Source of the DNA: Phoronis australis
Lineage: Eukaryota; Phoronida; Phoronidae
DNA: 64,000 nt
Assembly (NCBI GenBank): GCA_002633005.1
Contig: NMRA01000001.1
Coordinates: 1,412,198-1,476,197, forward strand
Reading direction: 5' to 3'
Numbering within the stretch: the stretch's first letter is position 1; each line of letters starts with the position of its first letter. This document shows positions 24,501-30,899 of the stretch, piece after piece. The notes under the pieces are model-generated. The model was not told the origin of the DNA and made no database searches. It was given only the letters and a program-made list of their open reading frames with translations. Position numbers and translations under genes: made by a program.

Positions 24501-27500
24501 GGGGTTAGCCAAACCTAAAATTGGAAATTCGAAAATGACGCATTTTACCCAACGTAGTTTGTGATTGAGTTGGTAACGGCAATGGAATTCTATCATAGTA
24601 CTATGGGCCACTTTTAGGAGAAAAACTACGCTAAACAGGGCTTAACACACTTTTGATGCCAGACGGACGGACGGGGGACAAGGATGACGGCATAATGCGT
24701 CCACACATAAATATGTGAGCGCATAGGCTCACAAAAGCCCTGTTTTTAAGATATCAGTAGGGAGTTCATCAAGTTGCGGGGGGCCTGGATGTTTTATACT
24801 ACGACATATTAATTGAAGCTATGGCAAAACGAAATGTCTACCAAACAACAAAGTACTGGAATTATTAATTTGTTATCTGAAACAGATATGCCTAAGCAGC
24901 ATATAAAATTGGCGTCCTTAGTGTTAAATTATTGAACTGTAAATATAAATTAGTCTCTTCTTGTATCAGTGGCGGATCTAGGATATCAGAAGGGAGGGGG
25001 ACCAACATTTTGTCTGTAAGCATTTGCGCAAACCACGATTGTAGATGCGCATAGCACCGAATGGGGGGAGGTTGGGAGGAGGATTTGCCCCCCTCCCGCC
25101 CAGGAAATTTTTCTGTTTTGTCCTCTAAAAATCAAGCATTTTCCTTGATTCCTGAAGTATTATCCAAGAAAAAAAGGCAAAAAAACACGGAGAACGTGTC
25201 AAACAGAAAAAAATACAAACACCTCGAACTCATGACGTGGCAGATATAGCGCGTGCTTTACCACTACACCACCACGACTTGGTACTAGGAGACCTACTTG
25301 TTTATGGTCCACAGCGTTTGCGCGCGAAACCTACTTCTTTTCGTAATGCTTATTACACGTTTTATATTTTGTGCAATCGGTTCGTAACAAATTTGTTCTA
25401 TTTTAAATAGTCTTCAATTGCCCAAAAGACCAAATCCGTTTTTCGTGTTGGCAATAATGATGGGATTGCTTTGGAAATCGTCTTAAGTTAAGGTTTGACA
25501 AAGAGAGAATTATGAGTTTCTGAGTGATTCACCAAGGCTTCGATTAAAATTCACATCTTACCAGCAGCGTCTGTTTTTTCATCGTCACTAAGGTTCCATT
25601 TTCTTTAAAAAATGAAGTAATTTTCGTCATTGCACAGTGGAGCAGACGACGGAAACGGAGTCGTAGTGCGCAGCGCCAATGCCGGTCGCCTGGGATATCG
25701 CGGGAGAGCTTATACTTTGCCATAGTTCCGTTGAGATTGCGCCGTGTTCCGAATTTGACACTTGAAATTGGATCTGAGTCCCCTCCCCCCAAACACTAAA
25801 ACTGCACACATTTAAATCTTGTTTCATCCGTATAGTTTTAATTACCGGGGTTAATTAATAAACTCAACATTTCTCTACGCCCTTGTTGTTTTATTTTTTG
25901 AGGCAGCCAACAAGGGGGGGAGGGGGCGGGCCGCCTGCCCCCGCCCCCTAAATCCGCCTATGTGTATTGCAAACATTCTTAGGAGAGTTCTTGATTTGTG
26001 TATGACAAAAGACCAGACAGGCTTCATGAAAGGTCGGTTGATATGACGAAAATGCACGGCTTGTATGCAAAAACGAGTTATTGTGTAGTAGTACACCAGG
26101 GTACAGTTTCGTATTAGCAAAAATCTCGCTGCTTCCCTTGTAATACATTGTGATATCTTGCGAAGTATTACGGGATCTTGCGCGTTTGAGAGATTCTCGT
26201 CTCTACGTAGTGCAGCAGAATTTCTGGTTTCTTACTTCAAGAGGACATTGGAAAAGTATTTACATAGACGCTGAGGTTGGTCAGTAGTGAAATGTATCAA
26301 ATAAGCACAGAAAAATCAGGAACCCAACTGGGAATCGAACCACAGGTCTCTAGATATACCGGCAATCTAGAGACCTGTGGTTCGATTCCCAGTTGGGGTT
26401 CCTGATTTTTCTGGAAAAAGTATTTGATAGCTTATCTTGGGATTTTTATATCGTACTAGATTTCAAAATTGTATCAAGCAATGGATGTCTATTGTTTTTA
26501 ACTACTGTACTTTGTACATTGGGCAAAACGTTTTTATATGAAAGCTTTAAACCGAAAAGGGAATGTATGCAATAAATGTAGATTTTTTTGGTATTTGTAC
26601 TGATTATTTTTATTAAAACTGTCATTACATCATCAATTTAAATAATCTGTAATTTATTACACACGTTACAAAGTCCAGTATTTGTCTGATACCCAGGGTA
26701 GATCTAACATGTAGATGGCCAAATTGTTTGCGTGCACAAACCCATGACAATAACCTATCAAGTAGTTTCAAGTGCCAATTCAAGAGTCAGAACGTTAGTA
26801 CACTCACTACTGTGTAAAGTATTGTGCAGGGTAGACAAAGGAAGCTGCAACTTGCAGCAACATATAATGATCTCGAGTATCCAACCGGGGATGAGCTGGA
26901 CAGAGAGCGATTTTTAAGGCATCTTTCTTCCATCCATAATCCCCTGGATCTAGTGGTGGTAACGGATTCTGTTTACATTCTCTGTGGCTGCCTCTGTTGT
27001 GGGTGACAGAGTACACAGTTTGGGGATGGACGTACATCACTTGCCGTTTTGCTTCTCCGTACTAGTAGTGTGGTCTCTGGCATCTTCCTAACTCTCTTCA
27101 TTGCATGAAAAGCACACATACATTTAGTGGCCTGTTTTATGACATCAGAAAAATGCGACCGATACGCGGAATAATGTCCCATGCGCTTCGCATTCCTAAG
27201 TTTCTTACATTTTGCGGCAAATTTTTTAAATACTTCACCCAGACTGTTCACGAGGCGGATCACATCCCATATGTTTGTTCTTGCGCGTTAGGTTGCAGGT
27301 TTTCTCAAGTAAAAGAAACAATTCTGAATGTAACAATTTATAGCTGGTAAAGAGATAACTAATTATATGAAAACAACGATAATTGTGCATTAAACTTGTA
27401 ATATTTGAAGAAAGTACTTAAATCACAACATTTCACATTGTAGTTACCGAGGAATCGGCGCCTGAGTTGAAGACGATATAATATTTAGCAATTGAAAATT

Positions 27501-28991
27501 GAGACAGAGCTGTCATATAATTAACAATTTTTGTACCAAGTGTTACGTTTGGGACCTGATTGCACGTTGAGAGTTATTTATACTGCTGCAGTTGTATCAA
27601 AGATTTTATAGTTACCTTCTTGGGATATAGTATCTTTGGTTGTATTTCTTTAAACAATTTTCGGAAAGTTTGTTGATCGAACCGGCTAACGAGTCAACAT
27701 TGACCTACTTTTTCATAGGGCACTGTTGAAGTGGTGCTGGAGGGGAATATGAAAAACAATATCACATGGCCGTATTGCACCACTCGACTGATTCAACGCG
27801 TATTGGATAATGTATTTGTACTTCTTTAAAGCAGCTATAACCAGAAACAGTATTTGGAATACTGGAGCCCTTTCTTTGTACAAATTTTGCAAATTTATCA
27901 TAGAACAAATTACAAACTGATTCCATTGAATTAATTGACCACAGAAAGATGGGTGCAGATGTGGTTCCTGGCACTATGAGTTTAACTGGAATGGCAGACT
28001 TAACTTGCATATATTACGCAAATTGATAACGAACCCCCCCACCCAAAAAAAAACGTGGCACTATTAAATTTGTTGACCATGAAAACATAGCTGAAAATGT
28101 CAAGATGTTCTGCCTTGGTAAGGAAATTATAAGCAAAAATAGAATTTTACATAATCGCGGCCTTAATTTGCATATTAAAAAATGCTCAAGAGTTGCAAAC
28201 GGTCACACTCCTAAATCATGATTACCAAGCCTAGGCTACATAAAACTTTATCAAGCAAATCCAGGTTAAGTCATAAAAACGTCTTTGGCTCCCGGACTAG
28301 TAGATAGAGTGACCCGCTCTCTCCGTATTTATTTATATTATGCTCAGTGTAGCTTGAATTCGTAGCAAAAGTTTCCAAAGGACTTTCACTAACGATGATA
28401 TAATAATTTGCTGCTATTTAATGTATTAATGTTATTAATAATTTGTTCATGAGAGAAAATTTCAGTGCCACGTCTGTTTATTTGTTTACCATGTTTATGG
28501 TGTACCTTTTACTTGTTTATAAGTACTTTTTGTATAATTTATGGGTGGCAATGGGCCAGCGGACTATAAAGTCCTTCATGGGGCCTTAATATTGTAGTTA
28601 TAGTTTTCTATTTTAGATGACATGAAATACACGCACTACTACTGCTGCTGCCGCCGCCGCCGCCGCGGTCAGTCCACGGCCCCCACGCAGCCGCCACCGC
28701 CGCCGCCGCCGCCGCTGCTGTTGCTGCCAAGATTGGGGAAATGGTCATTTAATGAAAATCTGTACAACTGTTCAAAAAATTCTTGTTTTTTAGTAAAATC
28801 AATCACTCCTTAATGAGTTTGCTTAAGATCCCCCGGACCATTTACTAAATGAAATAATTTATGTATAACCTCAACATACATGATTTGTCATTTTGCATAA
28901 ACCTATCACATTGATGTAAACTAAACTTGGAGAGAAATGAATATATATATATATNNNNNNNNNNNNNNNNNNNNNNNNNNNNNNNNNNNNN

Positions 28992-29024
<33 letters not shown>

Positions 29025-29511
29025 AATAGAGAAAAGGAAAACGTTTTGATAAGAAACATCAGGAATGAAAATGGACCAATGAAGGAAATGAGTGACAGCA
29101 GGTGTATTGATAAAGAATTGTACTTGACCATAGATTAAAGAAGACGCAAAGGTAAAATAGTCCCTTTCAGTACATTTAGCATTTGTCATTTTCCATGCAT
29201 TTTATCATTTTCTAACATGTACCTGTTTCGTTAAGTCTTCTTGACGTCCCGATACACGTCTCGGCATTTCGCAACACCATATTACCATCGCTGTCGAAAA
29301 CCACTGGTGTAGCCAATTGATCACGTTCTTTATCATAATAGACCATAGTTTCCTTCGCTTCAACTGTCCAGAAATATTCAGCAATCTTGTGTCTTTTTGC
29401 TCCCGTTGGTGATAAAATGTGAGTGAAGGGCTCAGACTTTAGCGCTTTCAGAGAACAAACGCAAATCGTTAGAAAAATTAAAGCTTGCAAGCGTTCTGCT
29501 GTTGGAGCCAT
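438..29511 (-). CDS. Laccase-type multicopper oxidase, 14 exons, 3' end beyond window
   Basis: Secreted blue-copper oxidase of the animal laccase family, which oxidises phenolic or similar substrates and reduces oxygen to water. Exons in transcript order: 29223-29511, 24269-24369, 16802-16947, 16463-16577, 15186-15295, 14116-14237, 11672-11811, 10689-10859, 9973-10100, 9319-9437, 8451-8524, 4631-4766, 984-1133 and 438-542. Every junction has GT and AG borders and compatible phase, giving 1906 nt (about 635 residues) with no stop. Copper-site motifs seen are HWHG (exon 3), WYHSH (exon 4) and HPVHLHG (exon 13). Family landmarks are QDW (exon 5), VNGNG (exon 6/7 junction), ITPGERFDF (exon 8), ILRY and FNCPY (exon 9), NGRRF (exon 11) and ADNPG (exon 14). 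The N-terminus has a hydrophobic signal peptide. The final motif carrying the type-1 copper cysteine (HCH...) is not in the window. Introns carry LINE, SINE and MITE insertions. Identity as a multicopper oxidase is near certain; the substrate is unknown. Confidence 0.93.
984..1133 (-). CDS. Laccase exon 13: HPVHLHG copper motif
   Basis: The acceptor is CATATTCCAAG and the donor GATGCAG|GTGAAC. It encodes [15 protein letters not shown], the third copper motif. In the family the first His of HPxHLH is the type-1 ligand and the others bind type-2/3 copper. The next segment (NNPDLKC...CIDA) is the usual loop before domain 3's last strands. Confidence 0.93.
1198..1500 (-). pseudogene. 3' fragment of a LINE ORF2 (C-terminal Cys region)
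   Basis: A 100-codon open frame on the minus strand within the laccase intron before exon 13. It has the layout seen downstream of the reverse transcriptase in many invertebrate LINEs: [13 protein letters not shown], then a degenerated cysteine pair with [14 protein letters not shown]. The same layout occurs at 51540-51700 (GRHVGIPRGERICGICC...EDETHFMCRC). No reverse transcriptase remains, so this looks like a 5'-truncated insertion. No terminal tail or target duplication was identified. Confidence 0.65.
2074..3201 (+). repeat. 1.1 kb tandem duplication, copy 1
   Basis: Nearly identical to 3203-4346. Small differences include an 8-base gain near 3485 and a 5-base gain near 3955 in copy 2, plus scattered substitutions. 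Both copies end in the cggattta..ggggg element end that recurs in the window. Several 60-100 codon frames in it are shared by both copies but resemble no known protein. Confidence 0.9.
3202..3202. other. Single N at the duplication junction
   Basis: The only isolated N in the window sits exactly between the two near-identical 1.1 kb copies, as expected where two contigs were abutted rather than merged. Confidence 0.9.
3203..4346 (+). repeat. 1.1 kb tandem duplication, copy 2
   Basis: Same order and orientation as 2074-3201. It continues after its end into a G-rich element end (4341-4432) finishing with GGATCCGCCCCTGG, which also occurs at 54945-55010. Confidence 0.9.
4341..4432. repeat. Dispersed element end (GGATCCGCCCCTG type)
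   Basis: The stretch with TCTGACGAGC, GGCTAATACTCTGCC and GGATCCGCCCCTGG recurs with few changes at about 54935-55010. The opposite end type (CAGTGGCGGAT) is at 3127, 4269, 22646 and 24967, suggesting a family with CAGTGGCGGATCC-like inverted ends. Confidence 0.65.
4631..4766 (-). CDS. Laccase exon 12: Cys-rich segment and VLYNF strand
   Basis: The acceptor is ATATTCTTAAG and the donor GATAAAG|GTTTTT. It encodes a cysteine cluster ([16 protein letters not shown]) followed by [18 protein letters not shown], the strand before the HPxHLHG copper motif. Phase 0 in, phase 1 out. Confidence 0.88.
5338..6088 (+). mobile_element. Foldback/SINE-like element, left arm of inverted pair
   Basis: About 750 bases that are the reverse complement of 6092-6846 and are also matched in direct orientation by 60010-60740. 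It contains a tRNA-like Pol III promoter on the plus strand: a box A-like GTAGTGGCAAAGTCGG near 5940 and a box B-like GGGTTCGAATCC near 5979. After it come CCCGCCAAA and a short ATCTCAC..GTGAGAT palindrome. No protein-coding capacity is seen. Confidence 0.8.
6092..6846 (-). mobile_element. Foldback/SINE-like element, right arm of inverted pair
   Basis: Inverted copy of 5338-6088, with the centre of symmetry near 6088-6092 (TGGTATAAG..TATACTACA). Its tRNA-like boxes are on the minus strand: box B at about 6195-6206 and box A at about 6228-6246. Its closest partner is the copy at 60010-60740. It runs into a second palindrome at 6825-6925 (TCTAGAGCCC / GGATAACGACTT) that is also present beside the third copy. 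Confidence 0.8.
6850..8450. other. Laccase intron 11 remainder
   Basis: AT-rich intron sequence between the foldback element and exon 11. The 92-codon frame at 6980-7258 resembles nothing I recognise, and I see no exon, RNA gene or clear repeat here. Confidence 0.5.
8451..8524 (-). CDS. Laccase exon 11: NGRRF segment
   Basis: The acceptor is TTAATTTTTAG and the donor CCTCTG|GTAAGA. It encodes [16 protein letters not shown]; (V/I)NGRRF is a fixed landmark of domain 3 in animal laccases. 74 nt, phase 1 in and phase 0 out. Confidence 0.86.
9319..9437 (-). CDS. Laccase exon 10: IFLNWHF segment
   Basis: The acceptor is CTGGTACATAG and the donor TTTTCAA|GTGAGG. It encodes [12 protein letters not shown] and later DDIFLNWHF, which corresponds to the animal laccase motif that begins domain 3. 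The donor lacks a consensus G at -1, but it is the only one that keeps frame with exon 11. Confidence 0.8.
9973..10100 (-). CDS. Laccase exon 9: ILRY and FNCPY
   Basis: The acceptor is TTTCACTTTAG and the donor TACGG|GTGAGT. It encodes [12 protein letters not shown] and, at its end, PCKVFNCPY, the domain 2-3 linker of animal laccases. It was found because the exon 8 and exon 10 phases could not be joined directly; it resolves both. Confidence 0.86.
10240..10345 (+). repeat. Dispersed repeat family A, copy 1
   Basis: Shares a block (CGAAACCATCAGCGAC, then CTTCAGAGT..ATTGGG) with about 24460-24600 and 62440-62595. The copies are diverged and lie in introns. No coding or terminal repeat was defined. 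Confidence 0.6.
10689..10859 (-). CDS. Laccase exon 8: ITPGERFDF segment
   Basis: The acceptor is ACATTTTCAG and the donor ACAAAG|GTAAGT. It encodes [13 protein letters not shown] and then [13 protein letters not shown], both strongly characteristic of laccase domain 2, ending with GKYWIRSE. Exactly 57 codons, phase 0 at both ends. Confidence 0.94.
11150..11400 (+). repeat. Dispersed repeat family B, copy 1
   Basis: Matches about 61835-62060 in the same orientation over some 220 bases, with landmarks GAATTCTCAA.ATTATCGAAAA, CTTTTCATGCAA and GTCATTAGTCAAAG. In both places family A lies within a few hundred bases, although on opposite sides. Confidence 0.65.
11672..11811 (-). CDS. Laccase exon 7: domain 2 core
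   Basis: The acceptor is CTCGTAACAG and the donor GATGAG|GTATGG. It encodes [14 protein letters not shown], the domain 2 signature (family form V..G.RYRFR.IN), and the IQISIDE strand that continues into exon 8. Confidence 0.92.
12480..13560 (-). pseudogene. Decayed LINE reverse transcriptase fragment
   Basis: Read on the minus strand with frame changes, 12830-12500 gives RT-like pieces in order: [19 protein letters not shown] (family form PQGSVLGPLLF), then INDFSDGLS, then [19 protein letters not shown] and SKCCDI. The upstream frame at 13347-13586 ([13 protein letters not shown]...[11 protein letters not shown]) resembles the endonuclease-RT linker of the same kind of element. Multiple stops and shifts make it non-functional. 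It lies inside a laccase intron (exon 6 to 7). Confidence 0.6.
14116..14237 (-). CDS. Laccase exon 6: DGS and VNGNG segment
   Basis: The acceptor is TGTAATTCAAG and the donor GGAAACG|GTGAGA. It encodes the end of the domain 1-2 linker and the LLVNGNG element (family form LINGRG) that opens cupredoxin domain 2. The last base joins GT of exon 7 to make Gly. Confidence 0.85.
15186..15295 (-). CDS. Laccase exon 5: QDW linker exon
   Basis: The acceptor is TTTCATTTAAG and the donor TGGAG|GTACGT. It encodes a stretch containing [11 protein letters not shown]; the (Q/S)DW element is where laccases leave domain 1. Phase 0 in and phase 2 out, both matching the neighbouring exons. A polypyrimidine tract of about 500 nt (on the transcribed sense) lies 130 nt upstream of this acceptor. 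Confidence 0.87.
15424..15940 (+). repeat. 500-base polypurine tract (GAA/GGA-rich)
   Basis: Almost uninterrupted A/G with imperfect AGAAGA units on the plus strand, hence a long CT tract in the laccase pre-mRNA. The minus-strand frames of 114-200 codons over it are Leu/Ser/Phe low-complexity by-products. It ends 130 bases before the exon 5 acceptor. Confidence 0.9.
16463..16577 (-). CDS. Laccase exon 4: second copper motif WYHSH
   Basis: The acceptor is ATCTACAG and the donor AATTGG|GTAAAG. It encodes [20 protein letters not shown] followed by ALIV, the second copper-binding motif of domain 1. The HSH histidines are type-3 ligands in the family. It ends in phase 0. Confidence 0.94.
16802..16947 (-). 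CDS. Laccase exon 3: first copper motif HWHG
   Basis: The acceptor is AAATTTCAG and the donor TACAG|GTAAAG. It encodes [19 protein letters not shown] and then a [11 protein letters not shown] segment. In this family HWHG supplies type-2/type-3 copper ligands, and the WMDG and CPI.PG elements are diagnostic. It ends in phase 2; the AG completes to Arg with the first base of exon 4. Confidence 0.94.
17345..17506. repeat. Cluster of six GTTACATTTTACG 13-mers
   Basis: Four direct copies (17384, 17428, 17446, 17494) and two inverted copies (17345, 17363) of GTTACATTTTACG in 162 bases. The inverted and direct copies can fold on each other. It lies in laccase intron 2, 400 bases upstream of exon 3's acceptor in the transcript sense. 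Confidence 0.85.
17825..18003. repeat. ATT/ACT/ACC trinucleotide microsatellite
   Basis: Degenerate TTA/CTA trinucleotides ending in perfect ATCACC hexamer units near 17960-17985. The 66-codon frame over it is low complexity. Confidence 0.85.
18145..18627 (-). CDS. Unrecognised 160-codon open frame in laccase intron 2
   Basis: The longest open frame in the window that is not explained by low complexity or a known family. The composition is ordinary (Cys, His and Lys spread through), with no clear signal peptide or membrane segment and no motif I recognise. It sits 220 bases outside the 3.2 kb inverted-repeat-bounded segment. It could be chance or a remnant of a mobile element. Confidence 0.15.
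   Translation of the reverse strand: MRVLYMYVRYQLFYLPGNCNHSRLVVSSRKLFSSRVQLKAIFELTHHRGASPSSFKRKCFQQETEMITRRVSSLLDVKDYSLNSVLRGKLQKHIVIFTNNTVLDDSSEIINSARLHKILNLNLLFPKVGLLCIHIYQGVSHNIVNAEHTACRHPFKILLK
18845..22009. mobile_element. 3.2 kb segment bounded by inverted repeats
   Basis: The left end reads GGGGCTATTCGGA then, 25 bases on, TGTACTAGTGGTGAT (18845-18896). The right end is their inverted form, ATCACCACTAGTACA then TCCGAATAGCCCC (21955-22009), with matching spacing. No transposase is visible inside. It contains a signal-peptide-like start at 18943 with a splice-like donor at 19173, and a spliceable-looking frame at 19820-19928. Confidence 0.6.
18943..19172 (+). pseudogene. Possible secreted-protein gene remnant inside the 3.2 kb segment
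   Basis: The ATG at 18943 opens [18 protein letters not shown], a plausible signal peptide. After a frame change the sequence reads [20 protein letters not shown] and APCVLYD, then an in-frame TAA, then [11 protein letters not shown] before a GTAAGT donor at 19173. The cysteine layout faintly recalls ML-domain (NPC2-like) lipid-binding proteins, but the spacing does not match well. At least one shift and one stop argue that it is dead if it ever was a gene. Confidence 0.25.
22177..22983. mobile_element. Composite repeat copy 1 (inverted Y, then X with tRNA-like promoter)
   Basis: 22177-22632 is the reverse complement of 25317-25772. 22644-22972 is a direct match to 24965-25305. An 11-bp inverted repeat, CGCTGTGGACC (22633-22643) and GGTCCACAGCG (22973-22983), brackets the X block. 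X carries a minus-strand tRNA-like promoter: box A near 22939-22919 (GGTGGTGTAGTGGTAACG) and box B near 22892-22881 (GAGTTCGAATCA). Confidence 0.75.
23694..23846. mobile_element. MITE family C, copy 1
   Basis: 153 bases with 18-bp perfect terminal inverted repeats, TGGGTAGAGTTCAGTAAC and its complement. The interior has AGGACCT.GCTAAAATCTAGCC and, at the other side, CGCAAAGTCTTG.TTTTCAGCGAG, shared with copies at 57807 and 62977. Non-coding. Confidence 0.85.
24269..24369 (-). CDS. Laccase exon 2: start of cupredoxin domain 1
   Basis: The acceptor is TTTTTTCAG and the donor ACACAG|GTATAA. It encodes the family-typical segment containing [11 protein letters not shown], which matches the first beta strands of cupredoxin domain 1 (usual form NGxxPGP). 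It begins with two bases completing the phase-1 codon of exon 1 and ends in phase 0. Introns of 4.9 kb and 7.3 kb flank it. Confidence 0.88.
24460..24600 (+). repeat. Dispersed repeat family A, copy 2
   Basis: Diverged copy of the block at 62440-62595: ACC..CATCAAGAAAACGCTTCAG, ATTGGGGTTAGCC and GCAATGGAATTCTATCAT. It lies just upstream (transcript sense) of laccase exon 2. Confidence 0.6.
24965..25772. mobile_element. Composite repeat copy 2 (X then Y)
   Basis: X (24965-25305) starts CAGTGGCGGATCTAGGAT and contains the same minus-strand tRNA-like boxes as copy 1. It runs through GGTCCACAGCG (25306-25316) directly into Y (25317-25772). Relative to copy 1, X and Y have opposite relative orientation. 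Non-coding; the short frames are repeated in both copies. Confidence 0.75.
26308..26413. repeat. Near-perfect 48-bp hairpin built from a tRNA-like 3' half
   Basis: Arms 26308-26355 and 26365-26413 are complementary except for one extra G/C, around a 9-base loop. Each arm carries a box B-like GGTTCGATTCCC inside a GAGACCTGTGGTTCGATTCC context, as in the T-arm half of a tRNA. No box A, acceptor stem or anticodon arm is present, so it is not a tRNA gene. Confidence 0.85.
27150..27700 (+). repeat. Dispersed repeat family D, copy 1
   Basis: About 540 bases matching 60770-61300 in the same orientation. Landmarks are TTTTTTAAATACTTCAC.CAGACTGTTCAC, GTAAAAGAAACA, AGACGATATA..ATT.AGCAATTGAAAA and GATCGAACCGGCT. 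The minus-strand frame at 26973-27263 overlaps it but is broken in copy 2, so it is probably not coding. Confidence 0.75.
28020..28215 (-). repeat. Dispersed repeat family E, copy 1
   Basis: Inverted relative to about 52735-52960. Shared landmarks (read in the latter's orientation) are GTTTGCAAC, TTGAGCATTTTT, GCAAATTAAGGCCG and AAAATTCTATTTTTGCTTATAA. Non-coding. Confidence 0.65.
28640..28735. repeat. GCC/GCT microsatellite
   Basis: Two runs of CCG/CTG trinucleotides within 100 bases. The 63-codon frame through it is low complexity. Confidence 0.85.
28943..29022. repeat. (TA)n-gap-(TG)n microsatellite
   Basis: An alternating TA run, a 37-base N gap (28955-28991) and an alternating TG run. 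The assembler evidently failed on this simple repeat. It lies in laccase intron 1, 200 bases from exon 1. Confidence 0.9.
29223..29511 (-). CDS. Laccase exon 1: start codon and signal peptide
   Basis: The ATG is at 29511-29509. The first 20 or so residues are hydrophobic ([11 protein letters not shown] core) and read as a secretion signal. The rest, up to the NET motif, is an N-terminal extension ahead of the first cupredoxin domain. The donor is ACAG|GTACAT, leaving one base (phase 1) that joins exon 2 to read ..NETEEQ... The start is chosen because it is the only ATG directly before the hydrophobic core. Confidence 0.85.
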
Positions 29512-29690
29512 TTTGCAGAGGTTACTTGACCCGCGATGGCATTAGGTTTCGCTGTTCGACTGGTTACTGCACTCAGTGTATGCAGTAAGCAGACCCGCTA
29601 ATCAGGTCATACTGACTGTATCTCGGGGACAGCACTCAAATATCGTTGGCCAAATGGATGAACGTTATGCACGTAAATTGAGTGCGCAAG

Positions 29691-29826
29691 TTAATTCTTG
29701 TTAGAGGCGTAAAGCAATTGTTTAGAGGAGTAGAGTAACTTTTAAAGGCGTAACGTAATTATTTGCTGCGTCAACTAATTACTTTAAGCCGCAAATAATT
29801 ACTTTATGCCTCTAACAAGAATTTAA
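29691..29826. repeat. 136-bp foldback upstream of the laccase start
   Basis: Outer arms TTCTTGTTAGAGGC..AAAG.AATT (29691-29719) and their inverse (29797-29825) pair, and inner arms GTAATTATTTGC / GCAAATAATTAC pair again. It lies 180-315 bases upstream of the laccase start codon, so it would sit in the promoter or 5' UTR region. No TATA box was recognised between it and the ATG. Confidence 0.7.
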
Positions 29827-30899
29827 GAGGCAGTCCATATAAAAATCAGTAGAATTCAAAAATCAATCTACACGTCAAATTCCAAACAATATCATTTTTG
29901 TACATGGATAGGTATCCTAACAAAAATCTATTTGCCTCATTTTGTGTACTTAATGGCCCCAAATTAGACCGCAATTGGTCATATTAGTCATCTCTAAAAT
30001 TGTAGGTTTTCAGCAACGAAAATAAGTAAATGGAATAACTTATGTATACTGTGTGTAATTATTTGGCATTAATTCAAATTTGACAGCTTTGTGCTAGACA
30101 GGGGAGATAATCCACGGACCACTTTTCCTAGGCAATTTTAGTGTTTGTTTATGTGACTCTCTTACCGCCATATTTCTCCTTGTAGCTTTATGTAACCTTT
30201 TGAACATACAGCTAAAAAGTTAATCTTGATGACTGAACAAAAAGCTCTTGCCTCAAATGTACATTTTAGTAAAAATTGTCTTGCAACACTGTCTGTTTTG
30301 GAAACGATGAGCAGAGTTTACAGACCACTTGAACGAAACTTTGAACAAGAATTGTGCATTGAATTGTTATAAAAATTAAGCCTAAGCTCTTTCAAATGAA
30401 AAACAAGTTATTTTATGGATCTATTGCGTGGTCAGTATCAAACCTGAACCCGATGACTTTTGCCCATTGTGTCAGTTGACATTAGGTTTGAGGATCTGTA
30501 AAAAAATCGTATATTTAACTCTCTTGCTTTCCTCCATTATCAAGTTAATTAAACATTCTAGAGTTTTTAAACGGAAATCATAAATGCCTTAGAAGTTTAA
30601 ACATGTGAAAACTGGTTTTGATGATATCATGTGCTTGAAGACAAAATGGGGAACGAAGGTCTTTCCTTTTCGTTTAGACTGTTTTCAACAAAAACGTGCG
30701 ATCACGAAAGCTTTGTGGCTTTAGTCAGTCATGCTAATGACAATTCAGAACATCTCAGATGTTCTAAAGTACCTCATAAATCAAGGTCAATACCAGAGGA
30801 TGAGCTCCTACTGGTCAGAGTAGGTAAATTTGTGACTGAGCGAGACCAGTCATGGAGCCAAATTATAAAAAAATTTGGTGCTAAGCAGCCTAAAGTGTT

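Noticed and set aside
26973-27263. Basic 96-codon minus-strand frame ([15 protein letters not shown]...)
   Set aside because: It overlaps a dispersed repeat, and the second copy at 60770-60930 has stops in the equivalent frame.
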